A stretch of DNA of 31,605 nucleotides from Herminiimonas sp. (GTDB lineage: Bacteria; Pseudomonadota; Gammaproteobacteria; Burkholderiales; Burkholderiaceae): positions 1 to 31,605 of the forward strand of contig JACMQD010000153.1 in assembly GCA_014377155.1 (NCBI GenBank), given 5' to 3'. A program made the translations under genes and the position numbers. This document shows, in pieces, positions 1 through 7,783 of this stretch. The notes under the pieces are model-generated. The model was given only the letters and a program-made list of their open reading frames with translations. It was not told the origin of the DNA and ran no database searches. Every line of letters starts with the position of its first letter. Positions within the stretch are counted from its first letter, which is position 1.

Positions 1-12
1 CTTTCCCAATTC

Positions 13-714
13 TTGCGCGCCCGGCTGTCACCCGAAGGCGTACTCGGCCTGCACCTGACGATCGGCGCGATCTTGCTGATCGCTGCAAGCGCGGTCTTCG
101 GCACGATTGCCGAAGATGTGGTGAACGCAGAACCGATTACGTTGCTCGACGTGCGCATCGCGCAGTGGCTGCACCTGCACGCCAGTGTCGGCATGACGCG
201 ATGGATGCTGGGTGTAACCTATCTGCACGGCGTGGCCGGGATCACGCTGCTGTCGACCGCAGTGGGCGCGTACCTCTGGCGTCGGCGCGACTGGTACTGG
301 TTGCTGTCGCTCGCGATCGCGGTCGCCGGCGGCTCGCTGATCAATGTCGCGATGAAATATGCGTTCCATCGCGCCCGTCCCAGTTTTGACGACCCCTTGC
401 TGACGCTGGTGACCTACAGCTTTCCAAGCGGGCATACCGCCGGCAGCACCGCTTTCTATGGCGTGATCGCCTGCATGCTGATCTCGAGGCTGAAAACACC
501 CGGCCCCCGGATACTGGTCGTGCTCGCCGCAACGTTCATGGTCGTGCTGGTCGGTTGCAGCCGGATGTATCTCGGGGTGCACTACTTGAGCGACGTGCTG
601 GGCGCCATTGCCGAAGCCACCGCCTGGCTCGCGCTGACGATCACCACGGTCGCGACACTGCGGCGGCATCGTCACTTCGGTCGTGAATCATTTCGGGGAG
701 CCGACCTTGCATGA
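13..714 (+). CDS. PAP2-family membrane phosphatase (5' end may lie outside the window)
   Basis: This is an integral membrane acid phosphatase of the PAP2 (type 2 phosphatidic acid phosphatase) family, which dephosphorylates lipid phosphates such as phosphatidate or undecaprenyl pyrophosphate. The three PAP2 signatures are visible: K115-(x)6-R-P around residues 115-123, PSGH at 138-141, and SR-(x)5-H-(x)3-D at 182-194. Several hydrophobic segments alternate with these, as expected for a multi-pass protein of about 230 residues. The frame is open to the first base of the window. The TTG at 13 is only the first possible start inside it, so the true start may be upstream. The stop overlaps the start of the lipid kinase gene, and the two are probably one operon. 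The substrate is not predictable from sequence. Confidence 0.85.
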   Translation: MRARLSPEGVLGLHLTIGAILLIAASAVFGTIAEDVVNAEPITLLDVRIAQWLHLHASVGMTRWMLGVTYLHGVAGITLLSTAVGAYLWRRRDWYWLLSLAIAVAGGSLINVAMKYAFHRARPSFDDPLLTLVTYSFPSGHTAGSTAFYGVIACMLISRLKTPGPRILVVLAATFMVVLVGCSRMYLGVHYLSDVLGAIAEATAWLALTITTVATLRRHRHFGRESFRGADLA

Positions 715-1627
715 CCTGATCGCCGTCATCGTCAATGCGCACGCCGGCGGCAAGTACGATGACGCGTGGGCGCAGCAGTTGGCCCGGCAGTTTCTCGATG
801 CCGGCCTGACCGTGTCGGTGACGCTTGCGGCAAATGGCGACACCATGCTGCGGGTTACGCGAGACGCGGTGGCGAGCGGCGCCCGAATCGTCGTCGCCGG
901 CGGCGGCGATGGCACGATCAATGCGGTCGCGTCAGCGCTCGCTGGCAGCGCGTGCGCGCTTGGCGTGCTGCCGCTCGGCACGTTGAATCACTTCGCAAAG
1001 GATCTCGGCATCCCGCTTACCGTCAATGAAGCGATTGCCTGCATTGCTGCCGGCAACATCCGGCTGGTCGATACCGGCGAGGTCAACGACACGCTGTTCC
1101 TGAACAATTCCGGCCTTGGCATGTACCCCGACATCGTGCGGGATCGGGAACACCAGCAGCAGCGGCTTGGCAGGGGCAAATGGCTGGCATTCGCTTCCGC
1201 CACCATCAGCGCGCTCCGGCGCTACCCGTTCCTGACCGCGCGCCTGACGATCGATGGCAAGGAGCAGGTGCACAAGACACCGTTCATTTTCATCGGGAAC
1301 AACGTCTATTCGATGAGTGGTTTTACGCTCGGCACACGAACCACGCTGGATGCCGGTCTCTTGAGCCTCTACATCACCGAGCGCACGTCGCGCATCGGTT
1401 TGGTGGGGCTGGCGCTGCGTTCGCTGGTCGGACGCCTGCAGCAGGCGCGCGATTTCGATGCCCTGGTCGCGCGCGAGATGGTGATCGAGACCCGCCACCG
1501 GCGGCTGCCCGTCGCCACCGATGGTGAAGTCAACTGGATGACCACGCCGCTGCACTACCGGATCAGGCCAGGCGCGCTGCGGGTGCTGGCGCCGATTGCA
1601 GCGGCGGCCGACGTTGCGCCGCACTGA
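707..1627 (+). CDS. Diacylglycerol kinase family lipid kinase
   Basis: The product is a soluble DAGK-catalytic-domain lipid kinase (YegS/BmrU/DgkB-like) that phosphorylates a diacylglycerol- or sphingosine-like lipid using ATP. The nucleotide-binding signature GGGDGTIN is present in the N-terminal third, followed by the family motif PLGTLNHFAKDLG, and the C-terminal beta-rich half is complete. A longer GTG start exists at 683, but the purine-rich GGGGAG at 695-700 sits 6 bases before a TTG at 707, which I take as the start. That start overlaps the PAP2 stop by 8 bases. Next to a PAP2 phosphatase and a metallophosphoesterase, it suggests a small lipid-phosphate metabolism operon. The family assignment is firm, the substrate unknown. 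Confidence 0.88.
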   Translation: MHDLIAVIVNAHAGGKYDDAWAQQLARQFLDAGLTVSVTLAANGDTMLRVTRDAVASGARIVVAGGGDGTINAVASALAGSACALGVLPLGTLNHFAKDLGIPLTVNEAIACIAAGNIRLVDTGEVNDTLFLNNSGLGMYPDIVRDREHQQQRLGRGKWLAFASATISALRRYPFLTARLTIDGKEQVHKTPFIFIGNNVYSMSGFTLGTRTTLDAGLLSLYITERTSRIGLVGLALRSLVGRLQQARDFDALVAREMVIETRHRRLPVATDGEVNWMTTPLHYRIRPGALRVLAPIAAAADVAPH

Positions 1628-1641
1628 CTCGCCTCGACATC

Positions 1642-2475
1642 ATGCGCACACTCGTTCATCTTTCAGACCTGCACTTTGGCCGCGTCGATGCGTCGTTGAT
1701 CGGTCCGCTGACCAGTCATATCGCACAACTCGCGCCAGACGTGCTGGTCGTCTCCGGCGACCTGACACAGCGCGCCAGATCGAAGGAGTTCGTCGCCGCA
1801 CGTGCCTTTCTGGACACCCTGCCGTCGCCGCAGGTCATCGTGCCCGGCAATCACGATATCCCCCTGCACAACCTGTTCGATCGCTTCCTCCGGCCGCTGG
1901 CGAAATACGCGCGTTACATCGCAGACGATCTGGAACCGATGTATGTCGATGACATGGTCGCCGTGGTCGGCATCAACACGGCGCGTTCGCTGACCGTCAA
2001 GGATGGCAGGATCAATCAGGCGCAAATGGACCGGGTGCGCGAGCGGCTGGGTCGGCTGCCCAGGGCACTGGTCAAGGTGATCGTGACCCATCATCCCTTC
2101 GACCTGCCGGAAACCTACGCTCACGACGAACTGGTGGGACGGGCGCCGGCGGCGCTGGCAGCGTTCGCGGCGTGCGGCGCCGACCTGCTGCTGGCTGGCC
2201 ACCTGCACGCCAGTCATGCTGGCACCACCGCAGCACGTTATCCGATCGACGGCTTCGCGGCGCTGGCGATCCAGGCCGGCACCGCGACCTCGACCCGCGG
2301 TCGCGGCGAACAAAATTCCTTCAACGTCATCCGCATCGACACCAGCCAGATCACGATCGAGCGGCATGCATGGCAGCCGGCCAGTGCGAATTTTGCGTTG
2401 GCCTCGACAGAGCGCTTTGAACGCAGCGGCGCCCGCTGGATGCCGCACCCATCGGACCTGATGCCGTTGCCGTAG
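1642..2475 (+). CDS. Calcineurin-like metallophosphoesterase
   Basis: This is a cytoplasmic dinuclear-metal phosphoesterase of the calcineurin-like (Cpd/Icc-type) superfamily. The full set of metal-ligand motifs can be read in order: DLHF at 9-12, GDLTQ at 39-43, GNHD at 69-72, THHP in the middle and GHLH in the C-terminal half. Length (277 residues) is typical. It starts with ATG 14 bases after the lipid kinase stop and continues the same transcription unit. Members of the family act on cyclic nucleotides, nucleotide-lipids or phospholipid head groups. The lipid kinase and PAP2 neighbours make a lipid-linked substrate plausible, but that is inference. No Shine-Dalgarno of note precedes the ATG, in keeping with coupled translation. 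Confidence 0.88.
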   Translation: MRTLVHLSDLHFGRVDASLIGPLTSHIAQLAPDVLVVSGDLTQRARSKEFVAARAFLDTLPSPQVIVPGNHDIPLHNLFDRFLRPLAKYARYIADDLEPMYVDDMVAVVGINTARSLTVKDGRINQAQMDRVRERLGRLPRALVKVIVTHHPFDLPETYAHDELVGRAPAALAAFAACGADLLLAGHLHASHAGTTAARYPIDGFAALAIQAGTATSTRGRGEQNSFNVIRIDTSQITIERHAWQPASANFALASTERFERSGARWMPHPSDLMPLP

Positions 2476-2558
2476 TACGCTGAACGCACTCCAGCGAACT
2501 CATCGCCGGACAAATACGATCTTTGTTGCCGACCGCGCCTGTCGAAATGGGTTCCAAA

Positions 2559-3674
2559 TCAATGATCGTTCGCGCCATGCACCTGCGATTCCGAGGAGGC
2601 CATGACCGAGGCAGTCGCGATCGCGGACGGCTTCTGCGCCTGCTGCGAAGCGCGTGCCCGCACCACGATGATCTTCATCGCCGCCATCACCGGCACCGAC
2701 AGGAATATTCCCGCAACGCCACCGAGCTCTTCGCCCACCAGCAAGCCGACGATCACGAGCAGGGGCGACACTTCCACACCCTCGCTCATCAGGTAGGGAT
2801 TGAGGACGTAATCCTGAAAGACGCGATACAGCAGTATCACGCCGATCAGCACCAGTAACTGGTCATACCCGCTGAAGCCTGCGACCACAACCGCCAGCAC
2901 CACAGCAGCCAGCGGTCCGACGAACGGAATGAATTCGAGCAGCGCAGCGATGCCGGCCAGAAGTAACGCGTATGGCACGCCCATCACGGAAAAAGCGATG
3001 CTGTAGCAGACCAGTGTCGCCAGGGACAGCAGCAGCAGTGCCCGCACATAACCCGAGAGCAGCACATCCAGGTCTTCCGTAATGGCGCCCCATAAGGTGC
3101 AGTTCGGCTCACCCATCCATGACAGGACGGTGCGCCTGATCTCGGGTGCTTCCTTGATCAGCAGGAAACTCAACACCGGTATCAGCACGACGTAGATCAG
3201 GTTGCTGGCCGCATGCATCACACCCAGCCCTACCCGCTGCGCCCATGGCAAGGCCTGGCTGGCGTCGCCGCTCTGCAACTGGTCACGCACCACGCCAAGG
3301 ATGCGGGCGCGCAGTGGCTCGAGGACATGCGGCAGCGGAAACTGGTTCGCCGAATTCTGCGCGCTGACCAGATCCGGAATCTTTTGCCCGAGCTTGGTCG
3401 CCTCGTCGACCATACGCGTGCCGAACAAGCCGCCGGCCAGCACCAGCACAGCAATCACGACGACGAAAACGATGGCGATCGACACCGTACGCGGCACGCG
3501 CGGCGGCCGCCGCTGCTCGACGATCTGGATCAGCGGATAGATCAGGTAACTGAAGAAGATCGCGAAGGTCACCACCAGCAGCGTACTGCGGGCGGCATAC
3601 AGAAGAAACAGGAGCAGCGCCACGACGAACGCTGTCCAGACGATGCGGGCGACGCGCAGATCAAAGCCGAGCAT
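2559..3674 (-). CDS. AI-2E/PerM family permease
   Basis: This is a polytopic inner-membrane protein of the AI-2E transporter (PerM/TqsA/UPF0118) family, about 371 residues. Hydrophobic segments cluster at residues 10-80, and a longer set in the C-terminal half includes the GVPYALLLAGIAALLEFIPFVGP stretch typical of the family, interrupted by a soluble loop around residues 90-150. The frame extends 14 codons upstream, but AAGGAA sits just before the ATG at 3674, so I use that start. Family members export autoinducer-2 or act as ion/H+ antiporters; which applies here cannot be told. It is convergent with the phosphoesterase gene and lies downstream of hpaB in the same direction, separated by a strong palindrome. 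Confidence 0.85.
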   Translation of the reverse strand: MLGFDLRVARIVWTAFVVALLLFLLYAARSTLLVVTFAIFFSYLIYPLIQIVEQRRPPRVPRTVSIAIVFVVVIAVLVLAGGLFGTRMVDEATKLGQKIPDLVSAQNSANQFPLPHVLEPLRARILGVVRDQLQSGDASQALPWAQRVGLGVMHAASNLIYVVLIPVLSFLLIKEAPEIRRTVLSWMGEPNCTLWGAITEDLDVLLSGYVRALLLLSLATLVCYSIAFSVMGVPYALLLAGIAALLEFIPFVGPLAAVVLAVVVAGFSGYDQLLVLIGVILLYRVFQDYVLNPYLMSEGVEVSPLLVIVGLLVGEELGGVAGIFLSVPVMAAMKIIVVRARASQQAQKPSAIATASVMASSESQVHGANDH

Positions 3675-3698
3675 GCGAATTCCTTGTCGATGAATGAA

Positions 3699-3726
3699 GG
3701 CGCTGCGGTTGTACAACCGTAGCGCC
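3699..3726. repeat. 28-base near-perfect palindrome between hpaB and the permease gene
   Basis: The arms GGCGCT and AGCGCC enclose CGGTTG-TA-CAACCG with a single mismatched pair, giving a 13-base-pair stem with almost no loop. It lies downstream of hpaB and upstream of the permease start. Neither strand has a T-run after it, so it is not a standard intrinsic terminator. It may act as an operator for the permease gene, or as a transcript 3'-end stabiliser for the hpaB operon. Confidence 0.6.
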
Positions 3727-3761
3727 AGCGCATTCTACGTTGGAATGCCGCGATACCGAAT

Positions 3762-4217
3762 TCAGACACGCAGCCAGGTGTAGTCGCCGTTACTGATGCC
3801 TTCGAACATCTCGTCGGTCGATTGCACGATCTGGTCCTGCCAGTAACGCCCATGCTCGGCATAATCGACCATCAGATTGGCGAGCCAGTCGCCGGTGATC
3901 TCTTCGGTCAGGCCGATCCGTACCAGCAGAACGATCCCGCCGGTGTCGGAATCCATGCCGAACTGGGCCTGGTCCTGCGCATAGATCAGCAGATTCGCTT
4001 CGAGCATAAGCCGGAAGACAGCCAACGTCCGGCCGGCCGCGACGATACCAAACTGGAAATACAGATAGAAGGCTGCCGGGTCGTCTTCGAGGTAGTCGAG
4101 CGCAACATCGAATCCCTCGACCTGCAGTTGCCTGCGCTCCACCATCTGCTCGGGGTCGGGCAAGCCCACCACCACGCACAGATCGCGCAGCAGATCCTCG
4201 AACAGTTCCAGGCTCAT
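3762..4217 (-). CDS. hpaB: HpaB-like general T3SS export chaperone (CesT fold)
   Basis: The product is a small acidic cytoplasmic protein (151 residues) with the CesT/Tir-chaperone pattern: an N-terminal helix, a beta-rich core around residues 33-58, an LMLEANLL helix near residue 70, a second beta pair with the GIVLLVRI-like segment, and a C-terminal helix carrying aromatic residues. In Hrp2 systems HpaB is the general chaperone that docks effectors on the ATPase SctN, and it is encoded next to hpaA. Here it is the last gene of the sctU operon and its ATG overlaps the hpaA stop by 4 bases. Size, acidity and position all fit HpaB. A chaperone dedicated to one effector is less likely, because no effector gene adjoins it. 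Confidence 0.82.
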   Translation of the reverse strand: MSLELFEDLLRDLCVVVGLPDPEQMVERRQLQVEGFDVALDYLEDDPAAFYLYFQFGIVAAGRTLAVFRLMLEANLLIYAQDQAQFGMDSDTGGIVLLVRIGLTEEITGDWLANLMVDYAEHGRYWQDQIVQSTDEMFEGISNGDYTWLRV

Positions 4218-5083
4218 CTTGGCAAATGGCGCGGGACCGACACGATTGCCGCTGCCTGCGCGCGCTCAAGATTGGTTCGCCGCTTGCTCAGATTTACAAG
4301 CCACAGCGGTAGCATCGCCTGGATGCTGCGGCGCGAACCGGACAATGCTTCGATGCCTGAATGCCCCTTGCCAAACACATCGATCAGGACCGCCCGCGCT
4401 TCGGCAACGCTGCTCACCACAGGCAGCTTGATCTCGTCACGCAGGACGGCCGCGTTGATTTGCCGGAGCAAGAGCGCCAGAGACCGCCCGCTTGGGTCGG
4501 ATTGGGTGGACGCATGAATGAACGTCACCACCGAGTCAAGCGACTGCATCGGCGGCAGGGCCGCACGTTCTCTGCTTTCAACCCGTTGCGCCTCATGGGC
4601 CAGGCTTCCATCCCGAGTCGCAACCGGCGCCGATTCAACCATCTGGAACAGGCGCCCGATCCGTTTTTCATCCCGACGTTCCTGCTCGGAATGGTCTTCG
4701 CTTCCATCCTGCTCCGATTGCTGTGCGATTCTGGTGGCTGGCGAGAGGCTGGTTTCCTCGACAGTTACATCGTCGAATGCAATCTCGCTTTCGCCTTCCT
4801 CGATCGATGGGCCGCGCTTCGGACCACGCCGGGCCGGGCTCCGCTTGGCAGCCGGACTGCGCAACGGCACTCGCGCGGTCGGACCGCGCCGCATGAGCGG
4901 TGCGAGCGGCCCTTGCCGGAACAGCGCCCCCCTGAAATGGCGCGCATGGTGCTGTCCCGACATGGCCGGCTGTTGCCCACTGGCTGCCGCCCCGGACGTC
5001 GCACCCGAAGTGATTCCCGCATCCGGCGTGATCGCAGGCACGGGGGATATGAAGTCGTTGCCACCTGTTTTCTTGATGCTCAC
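4214..5083 (-). CDS. hpaA: HpaA-like T3SS control protein
   Basis: This gene lies between sctS and hpaB, exactly where Hrp2 clusters carry hpaA, and its length (289 residues) is close to the roughly 275 of Xanthomonas HpaA. Known HpaA is secreted and binds HpaB to switch export to effectors. The N-terminal third is low-complexity, rich in Gly, Ala, Ser, Pro and Gln, as expected for a secretion signal. A strongly basic stretch follows at residues 65-91 (RR, KR, RR, KR clusters), then an acidic segment and a helical C-terminal domain. I chose the GTG at 5083, where GTGA overlaps the sctS stop. A longer frame to 5140 would run inside sctS. The name rests on context plus composition rather than on a recognised domain. 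Confidence 0.72.
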   Translation of the reverse strand: MSIKKTGGNDFISPVPAITPDAGITSGATSGAAASGQQPAMSGQHHARHFRGALFRQGPLAPLMRRGPTARVPLRSPAAKRSPARRGPKRGPSIEEGESEIAFDDVTVEETSLSPATRIAQQSEQDGSEDHSEQERRDEKRIGRLFQMVESAPVATRDGSLAHEAQRVESRERAALPPMQSLDSVVTFIHASTQSDPSGRSLALLLRQINAAVLRDEIKLPVVSSVAEARAVLIDVFGKGHSGIEALSGSRRSIQAMLPLWLVNLSKRRTNLERAQAAAIVSVPRHLPR

Positions 5084-5340
5084 TGGAAGATCGCTTTCAT
5101 GACAGACTCGCCAAAACGCAGAATCATGCCGCCCCCCCAAGGTCCTGCAATGACCAGCAGCAGGGTGACGGCGACTAATTTTGCGCCTTGCGAGACGCTT
5201 TGCTCCTGCAACGATGTTACCGCTTGCACGAATGAAATAACCAGCCCGACAAATGCAGACAGGATGACCGCCGGCAGGGAAACCAGCAGCGCCAGCATCA
5301 AGGCTTCGTGGGTAAATTGCAGAATTTGTGCCTGTTCCAT
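5080..5340 (-). CDS. sctS: SctS/HrcS export gate protein
   Basis: This 86-residue inner-membrane protein of the FliQ/SpaQ/SctS family is part of the SctRST export gate. Two long hydrophobic helices can be read, at about residues 13-37 and 52-74, joined by the family-typical QAVTSLQEQS loop near residues 39-48. The ATG follows the sctR stop by 6 bases and its own stop overlaps the hpaA GTG start. The order sctR-sctS-hpaA is the standard Hrp2 order. The identification is firm. Confidence 0.95.
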   Translation of the reverse strand: MEQAQILQFTHEALMLALLVSLPAVILSAFVGLVISFVQAVTSLQEQSVSQGAKLVAVTLLLVIAGPWGGGMILRFGESVMKAIFQ

Positions 5341-5346
5341 GTCGGC

Positions 5347-6003
5347 CTACCGGTATGTCAGAATCAAGCCGTGAATCAGCAGCGACCAGCCATCCAGCAT
5401 GACGAACAGCAGCAACTTAAAGGGAATCGCGATGTTGTTCGGTTGTACCTGCGACAGGCCCATCGCCAGCAGCACGTTGGCAATCACCAGGTCGATCACG
5501 ACAAATACAAGGTACAACACAAAGCCGATCTTGAAGGCCTCGGTGAGTTCAGTCAGCGCGAACGCCGGCGCCAGCACAATCAGGTCGTCGCGCTGCAGCT
5601 GGTCGGCCTGCGCCTTCGGCCACATCGATTGTGCGGATTTCACGAAAAACGCCTTCTCGCGCTCATGCGCATGCTTGGTCAGAAAGCGCCGGAACGGTTC
5701 GCGGGCGGCGTCCACGTAACCGAACAGCTGCGGTACCGAGCCGGCGCCCAGACCCGGTGTCGGCTTGCCTTTCAGCGCATCGGCAGATTCGTAGCCGATC
5801 GGCGCCATGACGTAGACCGATACGATCAGTGCAATCCCGTTGAGCACCATGTTGGGCGGCACCTGCTGCACCCCGAGTGCATTGCGCAGCAGTCCGAGCA
5901 CGACCACGATCTTCGTATACGACGTGATGACGATCGCCACGAACGGCACGATCGACATTGCCAGCAGGATCAGCGCCAGCGAGACCGGATCGAGGACTTG
6001 CAT
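5347..6003 (-). CDS. sctR: SctR/HrcR export gate protein
   Basis: The product is the FliP/SctR family core of the export gate, 218 residues from the ATG at 6003, which shares one base with the sctQ stop (TGATG). The family signatures are clear: an SYTKIVVVLGLLRNALG-type segment, the VPPNMVLNGIALIVS helix near residues 47-61, and the C-terminal GLSQVQPNNIAIPFK motif before the last hydrophobic segment. The frame is open for 30 more codons upstream, but that extension runs within sctQ and has no family character, so it is rejected. SctR forms the pentamer of the R5S4T1 entry pore in the inner membrane. Confidence 0.96.
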   Translation of the reverse strand: MQVLDPVSLALILLAMSIVPFVAIVITSYTKIVVVLGLLRNALGVQQVPPNMVLNGIALIVSVYVMAPIGYESADALKGKPTPGLGAGSVPQLFGYVDAAREPFRRFLTKHAHEREKAFFVKSAQSMWPKAQADQLQRDDLIVLAPAFALTELTEAFKIGFVLYLVFVVIDLVIANVLLAMGLSQVQPNNIAIPFKLLLFVMLDGWSLLIHGLILTYR

Positions 6004-7100
6004 CAGGCACTTCCGCTTGCCAGGTGGTCGATCTGGACGCCGAGACAATCTCCGATCACCACGAGCTTGCCGCGAGCGATGATCTGGCCACACGCCACCA
6101 GCCGGATTTCGGCCTGGTCGACCGGAATCAAGAGCTCGATCACATATCCTGGCCGCAGGGTGCTCAACTGCGCGAGCGACAAGGCGGCATTATCGACCTC
6201 GAAATGGACCGGCACCTCCAGTTCCGCGACATCGGCCGACATCACCGGCCCGGAAATATCGATATCGTATTCTGCATTGCATTCCTGGGTTTCCATCTGA
6301 CTCATGAGCGTGACTTTCCGTTGATTGATCTGAACCCGGCCACTCCAGTGCCTGCCGACCAGTGCGCCGCAGAGCAGCTCCGCGTCGATCACACCGGATG
6401 CGCCGTCATCCTTGAACAGCACCACATCGCCGCGTTCCAGTGACCGCAGCAGCTGCATGCTCCAGCTGCGCGTCGCCAGGCGCAGCCTGCTGCCGACGCG
6501 CCACGCCAACGCAGCAGGTGGCTGCCGTACACCGCCGGCCTGAATGAGTTCATCGACTGCAGTGACACACCCGGGATCGATCGACAGCAGCGCGATCCGG
6601 GCCTGTAGCCGATGCGGCAACGTCATCTCCCAGACTGCGAGCGACGTGCGGGTGGTGCGCCAGGCCGACATATCGCGCCGCCAAACGGCGGCAACGCCGA
6701 GTGCCTCCCAGCGCAGGTTGTCCTGGCGGCGGGCGGCCTCGCCGACCTTCTGCAAGAGCGGCGCCAGCAGGCGCGAGGCCAGCAGCGGCAGGATCGATGG
6801 CGACGCCTGCCCACTGTTTCCTGGCGCAAGCGCGAGGGCAGGAAGCGCTTCGGACGGGATGCCTACGGTGATCGTGCCGCCCGGGCACGCAAGATCGATC
6901 GCCATCAGGGAGCCCGTCAACGTCGCGCCACCGAGACACCGCAGGTTAAGGCCAAAAATCGTCGCCAGCAATTCACCGAGTCGCGGATCATGGATCAGTC
7001 GAAGGGCTGCCGCTTGCGCAGGGGCGACTGGCCGCAGGTCTTTTGCTTGCAGCGACCGCACTGGCCGCGGCGCACACATGACGACATCGGCGCTCACCAC
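6003..7100 (-). CDS. sctQ: SctQ/HrcQ cytoplasmic ring protein
   Basis: SctQ is the YscQ/FliN-like C-ring or sorting-platform pod protein. The C-terminal 75 residues (about 285-360) form a SpoA (surface presentation of antigens) domain, with the LSTLRPGYVIEL segment and the closing GDCLGVQID strand. The long N-terminal region is variable, as in HrcQ. The protein is one piece of 365 residues, unlike the split HrcQa/HrcQb of Pseudomonas syringae, and this fits Hrp2. GTG at 7100 is preceded by GAGG at a 7-base distance and overlaps the end of sctP, implying coupled translation. Confidence 0.9.
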   Translation of the reverse strand: MVSADVVMCAPRPVRSLQAKDLRPVAPAQAAALRLIHDPRLGELLATIFGLNLRCLGGATLTGSLMAIDLACPGGTITVGIPSEALPALALAPGNSGQASPSILPLLASRLLAPLLQKVGEAARRQDNLRWEALGVAAVWRRDMSAWRTTRTSLAVWEMTLPHRLQARIALLSIDPGCVTAVDELIQAGGVRQPPAALAWRVGSRLRLATRSWSMQLLRSLERGDVVLFKDDGASGVIDAELLCGALVGRHWSGRVQINQRKVTLMSQMETQECNAEYDIDISGPVMSADVAELEVPVHFEVDNAALSLAQLSTLRPGYVIELLIPVDQAEIRLVACGQIIARGKLVVIGDCLGVQIDHLASGSA

Positions 7101-7783
7101 AGCACCACCTCGACGGTGCGGGAGTCGCCAATTGCGATCCTGACTTCGGATTGCAGGCGCGCGATATAGCGCTCCAGAACATCCCGTGCAATCTTGTGTT
7201 CGGTCTCGAAACGCAGCTTGACGTCCTGCGCGGTCACGCTCAACTCGAGTACCGTTTCAGGCAGAACGACTTGCGGCATGTCGAGCCGGGCCCGCCACGG
7301 ACCGCTTTCCGTCACAGCCGGTGTCTTGCAGAAATCGCAGAATCCGGACAGCAGGAAACCGACATAGCTGCCCAGTTCGGCGTATTGCTGTTCGCTCAGT
7401 ACCGGGTCTGCTGAATCAGGCGCTTGCGGCAACGGACCGGGGGATTCGGCTCCCGGCTCCTTGGACTGCTCCCAGATGACCAGATCATTACTGGCAATCG
7501 CTTCGCCCTCGTCACGCTCCTCGACGCCGTAAGCCTCGAACTCGGACGAGACCCCGTCTTGAAGCTGCTCCGGGATCGTTCGCGCCACATCCCGGTCCGG
7601 CTGTCCACGCGGCACCGCACGACCAGGGAATGTCCTGACCAGCGGCGCGCCGTACTTGCGCAACCGGAATGGCGTGGGGACCTCGGGTATACCGTGGCGC
7701 GGCTCCGGAGCCTGCGGCGCCACCTTTGCAATTGGCACCACGCGCACCGGTATCCGCCGCCCGGTTCTGGATTGATCGCTCAC
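7094..7783 (-). CDS. sctP: SctP/HpaP (HpaC-like) substrate-specificity switch protein
   Basis: The gene sits between sctV and sctQ, the place of hpaP/hpaC in Ralstonia and Xanthomonas. The N-terminal part (about residues 1-150) is Arg/Pro/Glu-rich and looks disordered. The C-terminal 80 residues form the conserved T3S4-like domain with the VLPETVLELSVTAQDVKLRF stretch, followed by a helix and the closing VEVVLW strand. Such proteins bind the SctU cytoplasmic domain and switch export from early (pilus/rod) to late substrates. The start is the GTG at 7783: GTGA overlaps the sctV stop, and GGGAAGG precedes it. The longer open frame to 8143 is antisense-like junk within sctV. Length is 229 residues. 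Confidence 0.8.
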   Translation of the reverse strand: MSDQSRTGRRIPVRVVPIAKVAPQAPEPRHGIPEVPTPFRLRKYGAPLVRTFPGRAVPRGQPDRDVARTIPEQLQDGVSSEFEAYGVEERDEGEAIASNDLVIWEQSKEPGAESPGPLPQAPDSADPVLSEQQYAELGSYVGFLLSGFCDFCKTPAVTESGPWRARLDMPQVVLPETVLELSVTAQDVKLRFETEHKIARDVLERYIARLQSEVRIAIGDSRTVEVVLW

